A stretch of DNA of 19,638 nucleotides from a candidate division Zixibacteria bacterium RBG_16_43_9 (GCA_001775355.1 MEWM01000025.1:1-19638); one strand, 5' to 3'; counted from the first letter of the stretch, positions 6,365 to 14,722 are shown. A program made the numbers and translations. Notes: generated from the sequence alone by a model not told the origin.

Positions 6365-9300
6365 TAATATTCCCAATAGAGGTTTAATCCCAGATGAAAA
6401 AGTCCCTGTTTATCCCGGTGACCTTCAAAATATAACCGTTTCCCCAGACGGTATTCCACACCGGCTTCCTGGCCGGTAGACTGAGAAAGCCTGCGGGTAT
6501 ACCTGAAATATATTTTGTTGGAAATATATTTCCCTACGGTTACTTCAGACTCCAGCAGACTGAATCTCCCGGGCTCAAGCGGCTTGATTTCGAAAGTCTC
6601 CACCCCTATGCTGCGCGCAGCTAAATTTTCCAGAAAACGGTTAGCATAAGCCTGACCCAGGCTGCCTACCAGTCTGCTTTGAAAAAGGCTACCCCCTCCT
6701 GCTCCAGCCGTGGAAACGTTCTGATGAAAGGCTAAAAGCTCCGCTATCTGCTCTTTAGAATAGGGAGAACCGGCTGCAGGCTGTATTTCCGGTGCAGACA
6801 GGGTCCCGGTTATTGCAAGTTCTATCTCTTGAGCTCCTTTAGTTACTGAATCTGTGGTAACTAAAGCTGAGCCTGTCAGAGGAGTTGAAACCAGGAAATC
6901 TAATTTAGGGTCGATTTTCTCGATATTGTCAAAAACAAAGTTACCTTTCTCAATGTTGAAAGTCGTCCCATAAATGAAGTCTTTACCCCGGATCGTCTCC
7001 ATACTGCCTAACAGTCGTAAATCTCCACTTTTTCGAGATAAAAGGACTTCACCTTTAAACTCAGCCTGCATATCCTGGTTTAATACCCAGAGGTTATTAT
7101 CTCCGGAAAGTTCGAGCCTGAGGTCCCACAAATTTTCATTCGGAATCGAGGGTCCCGCTTCAGTCTGCATCAAGCTGGTAAAAGGGTCTTTGAAGGACAG
7201 TTGGGTAAAATATATATTGCCGGAGACCAGGGGTGGCAGAGCGCCTGCGATTTCTAAGTTAAAATCAGTAGTGGCAGTGAAGTCAGCATATTCATAGCTC
7301 AATGGTAGATTCCTTCCCACCAGGGTTAAGTCATACTTTGGCTCTTTGATGTCGCCTAAGTTTATGTTTCCGTAGAGGAAAACTTCTCCTTTGACTTTCT
7401 TTTTTGGAAAAATAAAATGCCAGATTTTCTTCAAAGGGTTGTCCGTAGTTGCCTCCTGTGAAGCAAAACCCCGAACCTCGTCGAAAAACAGGTTCTCGTT
7501 TTCCATCCTTATCTTGGCTATCATTTCAGTGATCGGATTCTGCAGAGGAACAAGTTTCAAGATACCCTGAGAAAGTCCCAGATTACCTTTTAATTCCGGG
7601 TGAAGCGGGGTCCCGGTGAGGTTGACTTCTCCTTTGAACAGTCCTTGAAGGTACTCGACGTCAGGAATGAAAAGATGAACCAGGCTAAATCTATTTCCTT
7701 CACCTTTGAAAACCATGTTCTGGGGCCGGTCTAAGAGTCTCTCCGGGATCGGGTAAAATGAAAGATCCAGGGGTATTGAGCCTGTGAGGCTATAGTTCCC
7801 GTCCGAACTGACAAGAGAGAGCCTGTCCAGGTTGAGCAGTTTATCTTTGTATGACAGGTTCCCGGTCAGGTTCCCTAAAACCACTCCTTCATAATTACAA
7901 TCTGTGATTTGGATATCGAGCACCAATTCCGGATTCTTGAAATCTCCTCTGATCTGCAGGTTTGCATCTGCTTTACCTTCGACTCTCCTATAAGGTAACA
8001 GAAATCTCTCCCAGGGTAAAACCGAAATATTTTTCAAATCTACTTCTAAATTCATTCTCTCCTCATAGTCCATCTTTCCCGACAGGGTGAAGCTTCCCCC
8101 GTTGACCCTGAAGCTGTCCTGAACGAACCTGACTTCATCTTTGTACAGCTCAATCTTAGCCGGGATTTGCGATTCTATCTTATTACCCCGGTAATCAAGA
8201 TTTATCTGCTCAAGTGTCAGGTTTTGGGGAAACTTCGATATGTCCAGATTGCCAGAGAAAACTAAGGAAAGAGAGTTGTTTCGCATTCTGGTAGTGTCTA
8301 TCCTGATCGAATCGCCCTCCAGAAAAATAGTAGAGGTGAGCGAGTCATAGGGAATGCTCCAGGCTGTTCCGTTTAAGAGCAGGGACTGGATGTTCCCTCC
8401 TTTCCGGCTGATGAATCTATCTATCTTAACGTCTGATTTCAGATCGGAGCTGAAGAGCTTGTACCCCCAGATCGAGTCAGATTCAAATCTACCCTCAAGC
8501 GAAAAATCTGAAACCGGGCCTCTGGCCTTGAACTGAAATTCTCCTCTTCCTCCCATTTCCTGGACAAAAGTTTGGCCATTGTAATCGCTTAGGTCTCTGA
8601 ATATCGCCTTTCCCTTTAAGCTGAGCGAATCGCTAAACCCGACTCTTCCCTCCCCGGTGACCTCTGTATTTTTATACCAGAGTTGGAAATCCTTGCCAAA
8701 CTGCACTTCATTTACATTGACAGTCAGGTTTCCCATAGCCTTAGAGAAGCTGTACAGATCAAACTTCCCTGGCTCTAACTCCAGGTTGAAATTTAGTTGA
8801 AAGCTTTTTTCCTCCAAACCTTTTCCCTTCATATTCAGGTTCCCGGAAAGATCGCTGTGTAATGATGTAACAACGATATTGGCGAGGTCTAAATCCTTGA
8901 CTTTTCCTTCAAGCATATAGCTTACCGGTTTTTCTCCTAAGTTCAGCTCTCCCTTTAGCTGGACCGGAGACCGGAAGGCTTTACCCTGAATTGAATAAAA
9001 GGTGAATTTCTTCTTTTCAAAAAGAAAGTTTGTTCTCAATCCGCTTAATTCCTCTTTAAACATGGTGCCATCTAAAACCAAATTCCCTTTTATCCTTTTC
9101 AGGTTTCCTTCGAGGTTTCCTTCCAAATTCAGTTTTCCATCCAGACCTATGCCGCTTATTTTTTTTATGTCAGCCAGATAAAAAGGGTCTCCCTTTAGAT
9201 TAATTGAAAAAGAAATCGGTTTTAAATCAAGAGTCCCGCTTAATAACTCCAATTTAGAATCAGCAGTCTCAAGCCTTACTTTTTCTAAAGTTAGCTGGCT

Positions 9301-9936
9301 TGATTTGATTTTAACCTTGCCGTTTATTCTTTTTAACTCCAGTGTTTTCTCTATCCTGGCAAGTAAGCTCCCGTCAATGAGATTTAAATTGATCCCTTCT
9401 TTATCATTGTTAAGTGAGAGTGTAAAGTTTACACTGTCCAGCTCTAGACTCTTTTTGACTGAAAACCAGTCAATCTTTCCGTCTTTGAAAAGAACATAGG
9501 GGAAGGAGAAATTTGGAACCCCTTCAGAAGTTCCTTTCCCTTTTTTCAGAAAAGGAATTAGCAGACGGCCATCCTGGTCTTGTTTGATCTGGATCTTCGG
9601 CTGGTAGAATCTCACTCCTTTGAAGTCCCATTTCTTGCGAAGAAGGTCTGCCGGAGAGAAATCCAGCTCCAGTCTCTTTAAGTCCAAAAGGGTGTACTCA
9701 TATCCTTTTTCAGCATACTCAATCTGGAGATTCTCAACTATCACCTCACCCCATAAAAAGCTGCGGATCTTACCAATTTTAATCTTAATCGGGGTAGTTC
9801 TGTCTGTCAGGGTCGATAAATACCTGGCAACCTCAGTTTCCAGAAATCTGGTTTGGGTTATAAGAAGATACACGGCGAGAATAAGAGAAAGAACTATGCA
9901 GAGGAAAATCAACGGAATCTTATATCTTTTTTTCAT
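6364..9936 (-). CDS. tamB: Translocation and assembly module protein TamB (DUF490)
   Basis: A protein of about 1190 residues with one N-terminal transmembrane helix (about 5-25) followed by a very long beta-rich AsmA/TamB-like region that should span the periplasm. The last third is the TamB/DUF490 domain: GKDFIYGTTFNIEKGNFVF, the PYSKEQIAELLAF segment, and YRLGKRLYFEG near the end. It partners the Omp85 protein encoded directly downstream, and TamB-like proteins are also implicated in phospholipid transport between membranes. ATG 9936 has AAAGG 6 nt upstream. An earlier in-frame TTG (9963) lies only about 4 nt after the promoter -10 box, so it would lie upstream of the likely transcription start; the ATG is preferred. 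Confidence 0.93.
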   Translation of the reverse strand: MKKRYKIPLIFLCIVLSLILAVYLLITQTRFLETEVARYLSTLTDRTTPIKIKIGKIRSFLWGEVIVENLQIEYAEKGYEYTLLDLKRLELDFSPADLLRKKWDFKGVRFYQPKIQIKQDQDGRLLIPFLKKGKGTSEGVPNFSFPYVLFKDGKIDWFSVKKSLELDSVNFTLSLNNDKEGINLNLIDGSLLARIEKTLELKRINGKVKIKSSQLTLEKVRLETADSKLELLSGTLDLKPISFSINLKGDPFYLADIKKISGIGLDGKLNLEGNLEGNLKRIKGNLVLDGTMFKEELSGLRTNFLFEKKKFTFYSIQGKAFRSPVQLKGELNLGEKPVSYMLEGKVKDLDLANIVVTSLHSDLSGNLNMKGKGLEEKSFQLNFNLELEPGKFDLYSFSKAMGNLTVNVNEVQFGKDFQLWYKNTEVTGEGRVGFSDSLSLKGKAIFRDLSDYNGQTFVQEMGGRGEFQFKARGPVSDFSLEGRFESDSIWGYKLFSSDLKSDVKIDRFISRKGGNIQSLLLNGTAWSIPYDSLTSTIFLEGDSIRIDTTRMRNNSLSLVFSGNLDISKFPQNLTLEQINLDYRGNKIESQIPAKIELYKDEVRFVQDSFRVNGGSFTLSGKMDYEERMNLEVDLKNISVLPWERFLLPYRRVEGKADANLQIRGDFKNPELVLDIQITDCNYEGVVLGNLTGNLSYKDKLLNLDRLSLVSSDGNYSLTGSIPLDLSFYPIPERLLDRPQNMVFKGEGNRFSLVHLFIPDVEYLQGLFKGEVNLTGTPLHPELKGNLGLSQGILKLVPLQNPITEMIAKIRMENENLFFDEVRGFASQEATTDNPLKKIWHFIFPKKKVKGEVFLYGNINLGDIKEPKYDLTLVGRNLPLSYEYADFTATTDFNLEIAGALPPLVSGNIYFTQLSFKDPFTSLMQTEAGPSIPNENLWDLRLELSGDNNLWVLNQDMQAEFKGEVLLSRKSGDLRLLGSMETIRGKDFIYGTTFNIEKGNFVFDNIEKIDPKLDFLVSTPLTGSALVTTDSVTKGAQEIELAITGTLSAPEIQPAAGSPYSKEQIAELLAFHQNVSTAGAGGGSLFQSRLVGSLGQAYANRFLENLAARSIGVETFEIKPLEPGRFSLLESEVTVGKYISNKIYFRYTRRLSQSTGQEAGVEYRLGKRLYFEGHRDKQGLFHLGLNLYWEY

Positions 9937-9966
9937 CTCTTGCCTTTTGAGGCTTAGAATCAATCA

Positions 9967-9995
9967 ATTATAATAGCAAAAAAAGAAGGGGTCAA
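9967..9995 (-). promoter_or_regulatory. tamB: sigma70-type promoter of tamB-tamA
   Basis: On the minus strand TTGACC (9990-9995) and a perfect TATAAT (9967-9972) are 17 nt apart. The predicted transcript starts near 9960, about 24 nt before the tamB ATG. Confidence 0.8.
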
Positions 9996-10048
9996 GAATA
10001 AAATGAGCCTGTGATAACCGGGATATATCACTCCCCCCTGAAATGAAT

Positions 10049-10084
10049 GTAGTTGCTCGATTTATCGAGCTTTGCGAATATTCG
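10049..10084 (+). repeat. GTAG-bounded hairpin (GCTCGAT stem) and adjacent palindrome in the tamB/HD-GYP divergent region
   Basis: GTAG (10049-10052) is followed by a 7-bp stem GCTCGAT/ATCGAGC around TT (10055-10070), then a 10-nt palindrome CGAATATTCG at 10075-10084. The layout resembles the GTAGCGTC elements. The rest of the 349-nt divergent region (9937-10285) holds the tamB promoter and no gene I can support; I see no convincing promoter for the plus-strand gene. Confidence 0.55.
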
Positions 10085-10285
10085 GATTGTTCTCCTTGCT
10101 CTAAGCCAGGCCTGCATCTACGTTAACCGGTGGCTTTGAACCGGACTACTGTTTACTCACCCGTATTTTAAAAACACCATCTAATAATGTGCAAAAATAA
10201 AACAGCCGAAAAAATCAACTTTCGAGTTTCAAAGCCGATAGAAAATATGATTGCTCCGGTTGTTAAAATCAGAAGGATATCCCAG

Positions 10286-11806
10286 ATGCCTTCCAAAGCA
10301 AAAATACTGGTAGTTGACGATGAAATCTACATCTGCAACATCATTCAAGAGATGCTCTCTTCTGATGATTATGAGGTCCTGACTACCAATCTTCCCCAGG
10401 AAGCTTTGAGAATCTTAAAAAACCAGCCGGTTGATCTGGTCCTGACCGATCTGATAATGGGAGATAAATCCGGTGTGGACATCCTGAAAAGCGCCCTGGA
10501 GATTTCCCAGGATATCGTTGTTATACTGATGACCGGACAGCCTGCAATTGAGAATGCGATTTCGGTCTTGAAAATGGGGGCTTACGATTATCTGATCAAA
10601 CCTTTTACCCTGGAAAGCTTAAGGGCTACTATTCGCCGGGGTCTGGAAAAACAGAATCTTTACCGGGAAAATATAAACCTTAAGGAAACTGTTTCGCTTT
10701 GCAAGATAAGCGAGGCCATGGGTTCAACCATCCACTTGAAATCCCTGCTCCAGCTCATTTTGGAAACTTTATCTATGGAGTTCGATGCCAGTCTCTCCTC
10801 TATTTTACTGGTTGAGGATAAAAATAAAAGTTTGGCTCTTAAAGCCTATTACGGGATGAGCACCCACCCTGTGGAGCTGAGCTTCCTGCATGGAGAGCAT
10901 CCGGTCCCCCAGTGGGTAGTGAAAAATGCCAAGCCCAAAATTTTGAATCCAGGCGAACAAGATCAACAGTCTGAAAAAGAAAAGCCCAGAAGGTCTTTTA
11001 TCTCCTATCCACTTATGGCTAAAGGAAGAGTGATTGGAGTCCTCAATTTAGTCAGGGTTGGAAACTATTCCTCCTTCTCTCCGGGACAGATTAATTCGCT
11101 TTCCATTATCGCCAGCAAGGCTTCCTCAGCCATTGAGAACTCTCTTCTAGACGAGAATCTTGAAGAAGCCTACCTCAACATATTAACCGCTTTAGCCAAT
11201 GCAGTCGAAGCCAGAGATATCTATACCCGCGGTCATACCGAAAGGGTTTGGTATATGGCAGAGATAATTGCCCGGGAAATGGGCTGGGATTCGGAGAAAT
11301 TATGGGAGGTAAAAATCGGGGGAATTCTGCACGACATAGGGAAAATCGGCATTCCAGATGCCATTCTGAATAAGCCTGGAGAGCTTACCCCGGAAGAGTT
11401 TGAAATAATGAAAGCCCACCCGGCACAAGGGGCAAAGATTTTAGAAGGGATCTCTTTTCTGGCACCCTCGCTCCCTTATGTACTTTATCATCACGAGAGG
11501 TTCGATGGTCAGGGCTACCCTTTCGGTCTTAGACAGGAAAAAATTCCCATCCAGGGCAGACTATTAGCAGTGGTAGATACATTTGACGCTATGTGCAGTG
11601 ACAGGCCCTATCGTAAAAGAAAAGGAGTGCCCGTAGCATTAAAAGAGATAGAGGATTGTGCCGGAACACAATTTGATCCAGAGATAGCCCGGATATTTTT
11701 AAAGGTCTGGGAAGACAAAAAGATTGACCCTGAAAAACTCAAACAGGATAACAGAAAAACCCCTCCGCAGATTCACCTCACCCCTAAACCTCTGCGAGTG
11801 GGGTAG
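10286..11806 (+). CDS. Response regulator with REC, GAF and HD-GYP domains (probable c-di-GMP phosphodiesterase)
   Basis: A 506-residue cytoplasmic regulator. The receiver domain (about 5-117) has the acidic pair D11/D12, phosphoacceptor D55, T83 and K105. A GAF domain follows (about 135-287). The HD-GYP domain (about 291-480) has HDIGKIGIP (H349, D350, K353), HHERFDGQGYP (402-412) with an intact GYP, and DTFDAM. An intact HD-GYP set predicts hydrolysis of c-di-GMP under control of phosphorylation; no partner kinase is in the window. I chose ATG 10286 because AGAAGGA lies 8 nt upstream and it precedes the receiver fold directly. The earlier ATG at 10187 has no good binding site and would add 33 unrelated residues. 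Confidence 0.92.
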   Translation: MPSKAKILVVDDEIYICNIIQEMLSSDDYEVLTTNLPQEALRILKNQPVDLVLTDLIMGDKSGVDILKSALEISQDIVVILMTGQPAIENAISVLKMGAYDYLIKPFTLESLRATIRRGLEKQNLYRENINLKETVSLCKISEAMGSTIHLKSLLQLILETLSMEFDASLSSILLVEDKNKSLALKAYYGMSTHPVELSFLHGEHPVPQWVVKNAKPKILNPGEQDQQSEKEKPRRSFISYPLMAKGRVIGVLNLVRVGNYSSFSPGQINSLSIIASKASSAIENSLLDENLEEAYLNILTALANAVEARDIYTRGHTERVWYMAEIIAREMGWDSEKLWEVKIGGILHDIGKIGIPDAILNKPGELTPEEFEIMKAHPAQGAKILEGISFLAPSLPYVLYHHERFDGQGYPFGLRQEKIPIQGRLLAVVDTFDAMCSDRPYRKRKGVPVALKEIEDCAGTQFDPEIARIFLKVWEDKKIDPEKLKQDNRKTPPQIHLTPKPLRVG

Positions 11807-11812
11807 AATCCT

Positions 11813-11843
11813 GTAGAGATGCATGGCCATGCGTCTCTACTTT
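11813..11843 (+). terminator. Repeat-derived hairpin after the HD-GYP gene
   Basis: GTAGAGATGCATG pairs with CATGCGTCTCTAC over 13 positions with one G:U pair and a 2-nt loop, followed by TTTCTGT. It starts 7 nt after the stop codon. It is a second copy of the element at 2721-2747, in the same orientation relative to the upstream gene. Confidence 0.55.
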
Positions 11844-11941
11844 CTGTTGCGGCAATTTCTTCTCTTTCTGAGTAGTAATATAATAACTGTATAGACACTT
11901 TCCGATGATTCCACTTGTGAAATCAAGAATTTTATTCTAAA

Positions 11942-11975
11942 AAAAGTCCCCCCGCATTTATGCGGGGGGACTTTT
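11942..11975. terminator. Bidirectional intrinsic terminator between convergent genes
   Basis: A perfect stem of up to 16 bp (AAAAGTCCCCCCGCAT and its complement) with A-tract on one side and TTTT on the other. It lies between the ends of the plus-strand HD-GYP gene and the minus-strand secreted-protein gene and would work for both. Confidence 0.9.
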
Positions 11976-12005
11976 ATATATGAAGGAAACGAGGTTAAAA
12001 TAATT

Positions 12006-13580
12006 TTACTTCAACATAATCATCTTCTTCGTCTCAGAATTATCTCCCGCCTTAAACCGATAGAAATAAATCCCTGAGCTTACCTTTTTATCATTATCAT
12101 CCTTCCCATCCCAGATCGCCTGATAATCTCCAGGTATCATCTCCTCATCCAGCAAAATCCTTACCTTCTGCCCAGCAAGATTATAAACAACCAGGGAGGT
12201 GTGGACGGGACTATGAACCATGAACCGCGAACCATAAACAGTGAAGGGAATGGTGGTGGAAGGGTTAAACGGATTAGGATAGTTCTGACTCAAGGACATT
12301 TTTTTGGGTAAAGAAGTATTGCCCTCTTTTACGTCTGATCTGCCGATGTTTATGTCAACCCCGCAGAAGGTTTTGAACTTGAGTTCCACTTCAGGTCCGT
12401 TTACGGTTCCATAGGGCGAAGTCACCAGAAGATAATATGTTCCGGGCAAAAGCTTTTCGAGTAAATATTCACCCTCTGAACTGCTGACCGCAGAAGCAGT
12501 TATGTTTCCATATAAGCTGCTAACCTTTAAAGGTGATATTTCTTCTGAATTAGAAAATTGCTCTATTTTAGAAATGGCGTAAACAGTGGCATTCTCTAAA
12601 GGTTTTCCGTCCAGCGTGATTCTTCCTCCGATGTTAAGGAACCCTTCTTGAGTTCCGGAAAGTCCGAAATCGACCTGCGAGGAAGTGGGGGTTACTTTAT
12701 GGGCGTCTTCCTCCAGCAGAGCTTCCTTATAATATTCTGAGATGTACCCAGTGGCTGTGCCCAATATTTTAAAAGGCATAATCGGCAGATCTTCCAGCAC
12801 ATATTTCCCATCTTCATCCGTCACTGCAGTCTGCTCATACTCCTGGTCAGGAGATGCAGAATAAGCAATGACATCCGCAAAGGGGATAGGAAGATCTGTT
12901 TCCAGGTCTTTTACCTGTCCAAAGATTTTTCCTTCTCTCTGATGACCGTTTTCTTTCATCAGGAAATCGACTCCGGAGCTGACCGAATCAGCCACCACTT
13001 CAATTGGCACACCGTACCTTAATGGCTTATATCCTCTGGCAAACGCACTTGCGCGGTAAGATCCTGCCTGCAGTTTGTCGATGAAATAGTGACCGGCAGA
13101 ATCGGAAAAAGCTAAAGATTTTTCGCACCCTTCTATATTGTGAACGAAAATCCTGGCATGGACAATAGGATTTCCAGTCAACGAGTCGGTCACCCTGCCG
13201 GAAATCGAGCCTGTAGGCATAGTGTTAAGCTCAAAGTTAATTCCGCTCAGAGCCTCGCCTGACTTAACCGTCAGGGTTTCAGGATAAACCTTGAGAAAGT
13301 ATCCAAAGGCAAATGCAGAAAGCTCATATCTCCCCGCAGAAAGTTTATCTAACAGATAAACTCCGGAAGAATCAGTGCGAGCAACCAATTTCCGACCACC
13401 TAACTTGTCTGCCATCACAAAAGCCTTAACTAATGGCTCTCCGCTTTTCTGGTCCGTCACTTTTCCGGAGATTGAAGCATAAGAAGCATAAGTAGAAGGG
13501 TTATCAACCCTGGCAAAGAGAGAAATTGAGGCTGAGAAAATAAATATGACCACTGTTAAAAATATGAACAGCTTTTTCAT
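12006..13580 (-). CDS. Secreted protein with four carboxypeptidase-regulatory-like repeats and a T9SS type A-like sorting domain
   Basis: The 524-residue protein has a signal peptide (about 1-23) and four beta-sandwich repeats of the carboxypeptidase regulatory-like type: about 36-118 (ISGKVTDQKSGEPL), 124-207 (ISGRVTDSLTGNP), 217-306 and 315-413. The C-terminal domain (429-524) has NYPNPFNPSTTI, VVYNLAGQKVR, DGKDDNDKKVSSGIYFYR and a final KKMIMLK, as in T9SS type A (Por) sorting or FlgD-like domains. It is probably exported and surface-attached or released; the function of the repeats (adhesion or structural) is unknown. Residues 449-458 are encoded by a heptad DNA repeat. ATG 13580 has a strong AGGAGG (13585-13590), and a sigma54-type promoter lies just upstream. 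Confidence 0.88.
   Translation of the reverse strand: MKKLFIFLTVVIFIFSASISLFARVDNPSTYASYASISGKVTDQKSGEPLVKAFVMADKLGGRKLVARTDSSGVYLLDKLSAGRYELSAFAFGYFLKVYPETLTVKSGEALSGINFELNTMPTGSISGRVTDSLTGNPIVHARIFVHNIEGCEKSLAFSDSAGHYFIDKLQAGSYRASAFARGYKPLRYGVPIEVVADSVSSGVDFLMKENGHQREGKIFGQVKDLETDLPIPFADVIAYSASPDQEYEQTAVTDEDGKYVLEDLPIMPFKILGTATGYISEYYKEALLEEDAHKVTPTSSQVDFGLSGTQEGFLNIGGRITLDGKPLENATVYAISKIEQFSNSEEISPLKVSSLYGNITASAVSSSEGEYLLEKLLPGTYYLLVTSPYGTVNGPEVELKFKTFCGVDINIGRSDVKEGNTSLPKKMSLSQNYPNPFNPSTTIPFTVYGSRFMVHSPVHTSLVVYNLAGQKVRILLDEEMIPGDYQAIWDGKDDNDKKVSSGIYFYRFKAGDNSETKKMIMLK
12208..12235. repeat. Heptad array GAACCNN inside a coding region
   Basis: Four units of 7 nt: three with core GAACC (followed by AT, GC, AT) preceded by a degenerate GGACTAT. 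It encodes residues 449-458 of the secreted protein, between two strands of its C-terminal sorting domain, where related domains usually have a short turn. Confidence 0.7.
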
Positions 13581-13613
13581 AAAACCTCCTGGTTAAAATT
13601 CAACTTGTTAAAA

Positions 13614-13629
13614 TGCAAGCTCTATGCCA
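13614..13629 (-). promoter_or_regulatory. sigma54 (RpoN) -24/-12 promoter of the secreted-protein gene
   Basis: The minus strand reads TGGCATAGAGCTTGCA, matching TGGCAYRNNNNTTGCW at every defined position, with correct GG-to-GC spacing. The predicted start is near 13603, about 23 nt before the ATG and just upstream of the AGGAGG site. Transcription would need an enhancer-binding activator, which is not in the window. Confidence 0.65.
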
Positions 13630-13759
13630 TATTAGAGCAATAATTTTTTATTGTTGACTTTTTGCACACCTCACAATCTCAATTGTAACTTGAACTTAAT
13701 AGCGATTATTTTTATCGGCCTTTTAAGACAGGCTTAGTTTCTTAAGTCTTCGTAACCTC

Positions 13760-13815
13760 TTATGCAAAACATTTCATAATTATGCAATTCTTTAGACTAT
13801 ATGAAGTCTATAGTC
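13760..13815. promoter_or_regulatory. Possible activator-binding region upstream of the sigma54 promoter
   Basis: Direct repeats of TTATGCAA at 13760-13767 and 13780-13787 are exactly 20 nt apart. An inverted repeat GACTATA/TATAGTC lies at 13795-13801 and 13809-13815. Both are 130-200 nt upstream of the predicted sigma54 start, a usual distance for enhancer sites. The rest of the 442-nt gene-free stretch (13581-14022) is A+T rich and holds the two promoters listed. The assignment is inferred. Confidence 0.25.
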
Positions 13816-13854
13816 CTGATGACTCTGTTTTTTTAAAAAAATTGCATTTACCTG

Positions 13855-13884
13855 TTGACAAGCAACGAAACTTGAATATATTAT
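13855..13884 (+). promoter_or_regulatory. sigma70-type promoter of the flavin-reductase-like gene
   Basis: A perfect TTGACA (13855-13860) and TATTAT (13879-13884) are 18 nt apart. The leader would be about 130 nt and contains two tiny start-stop frames (MLYL at 13945, MFNL at 13971) of doubtful meaning. Confidence 0.65.
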
Positions 13885-14022
13885 TATCTCCTTAAGGGAA
13901 TCCCAATCCCGGTTATCTGCAAATTTAATACTTCGAAAGGAAGAATGCTATATCTTTAAAGATTAGAGATATGTTTAATCTGTAGCATATTTAAAACAGT
14001 CTAAAAACGAGTGAGGAATGAA

Positions 14023-14646
14023 ATGAAAAAACAGATTCAGGAGAAAATCGATTTCGAGATCAGGGGTTTGAATGAGATAGATACTTTTCCGATGCTGGAT
14101 AATATCCATTTCCCTTTGATAGGCCAGGTGGTTCTGGTTACATCTGTGAACCGAGAGAAAATACCTAACGTTGCTCCAAAAAGCTGGATCTCTATTTTTG
14201 CCAGGAAGCCAGCCATCGTGGGGTTCGGGTGCAATGTCAATCATGACACTTCAAAAAACATCCTATCAACCGGAGAATTCGTGATAAATATCCCCGGGGC
14301 TGAGCTGGCAAAGAAAATCTGGAGAGCTTCGGAGTCAAAGGGCCAGGACTCAAAGGAAATCGAGAAGGTTGGCTTGACTCCCATAAAATCGGTCAAAATA
14401 ACAACCCCCAGAATCGCAGAATGCAAAGCCCATCTGGAATGTTCTCTGGACTGGACCAAAAAATACGGAGACGAAATAATAATCTTCGGGAAGGTTTTAC
14501 TGGCCTCAATTGACAAAAAAGCTGTTGAAGGAACTCTGGAGGAAAGGTACAAATACCTGAAACTGATGGCTTATTTAGATGAGGGAGTATACGGGGTAAT
14601 CAAGACTGCCCAGAAAATAGATCAGGATAATCCCACATCTTTATAG
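14023..14646 (+). CDS. Flavin reductase-like / FMN-binding split-barrel protein
   Basis: A 207-residue soluble protein resembling the flavin reductase-like domain: an N-terminal strand region (FPLIGQVVLVTSVNREKIPNV), a middle segment FGCNVNHDTSKNILSTGEFVINIPG, and AECKAHLECSLDWTKKYGD followed by IIIFGKVLLASID. Members bind FMN and reduce flavins or other small substrates with NAD(P)H; the specific partner is unknown. ATG 14023 has GAGG about 6 nt upstream; the GTG at 14011 lies in that binding region and is rejected. It stands alone, diverging from the secreted-protein gene and convergent with the protease gene, with its own promoter and terminator. Confidence 0.85.
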   Translation: MKKQIQEKIDFEIRGLNEIDTFPMLDNIHFPLIGQVVLVTSVNREKIPNVAPKSWISIFARKPAIVGFGCNVNHDTSKNILSTGEFVINIPGAELAKKIWRASESKGQDSKEIEKVGLTPIKSVKITTPRIAECKAHLECSLDWTKKYGDEIIIFGKVLLASIDKKAVEGTLEERYKYLKLMAYLDEGVYGVIKTAQKIDQDNPTSL

Positions 14647-14694
14647 CATCTGCTCTTGGTTACTTTAGTGACATTAGATCCCAGATATTTTTTC

Positions 14695-14722
14695 AAAAGC
14701 ACCCCTTCAGGGTTGCTTTTTT
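14695..14722 (+). terminator. Intrinsic terminator of the flavin-reductase-like gene
   Basis: AAAAGCA and TGCTTTT arms with an inner CCC/GGG (one mismatch, small TTCA loop) are followed by TT. It lies 49 nt after the stop codon. The A-rich left side could also serve the minus strand. Confidence 0.75.

Noticed and set aside
9936..9963. TTG 9963 as the tamB start
   Set aside because: It lies about 4 nt from the promoter -10 box, upstream of the likely transcription start; ATG 9936 has a good binding site.
10012..10110. Short minus-strand open frame ending ARRTIRIFAKLDKSSNYIHFR
   Set aside because: It reads through the GTAG hairpin and the CGAATATTCG palindrome and has no start signal, so it looks like a translated repeat.
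10000..10285. c-di-GMP riboswitch upstream of the HD-GYP gene
   Set aside because: Short CAAAGC-like and GGTTCAAAGCC-like fragments occur, but the paired stems and the tetraloop/receptor layout of GEMM aptamers are not present in the right order.
10187..10285. ATG 10187 as the start of the HD-GYP response regulator
   Set aside because: It has no ribosome binding site and adds 33 residues outside the receiver fold; ATG 10286 has AGAAGGA 8 nt upstream.
13945..13985. Leader peptides MLYL and MFNL before the flavin-reductase-like gene
   Set aside because: Four-codon frames occur readily by chance in A+T-rich leaders; one has a plausible binding site, but nothing links it to attenuation.
14037..14552. 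Minus-strand open frames opposite the flavin-reductase-like gene
   Set aside because: They mirror a well-supported coding region and show no recognisable family or start signals.
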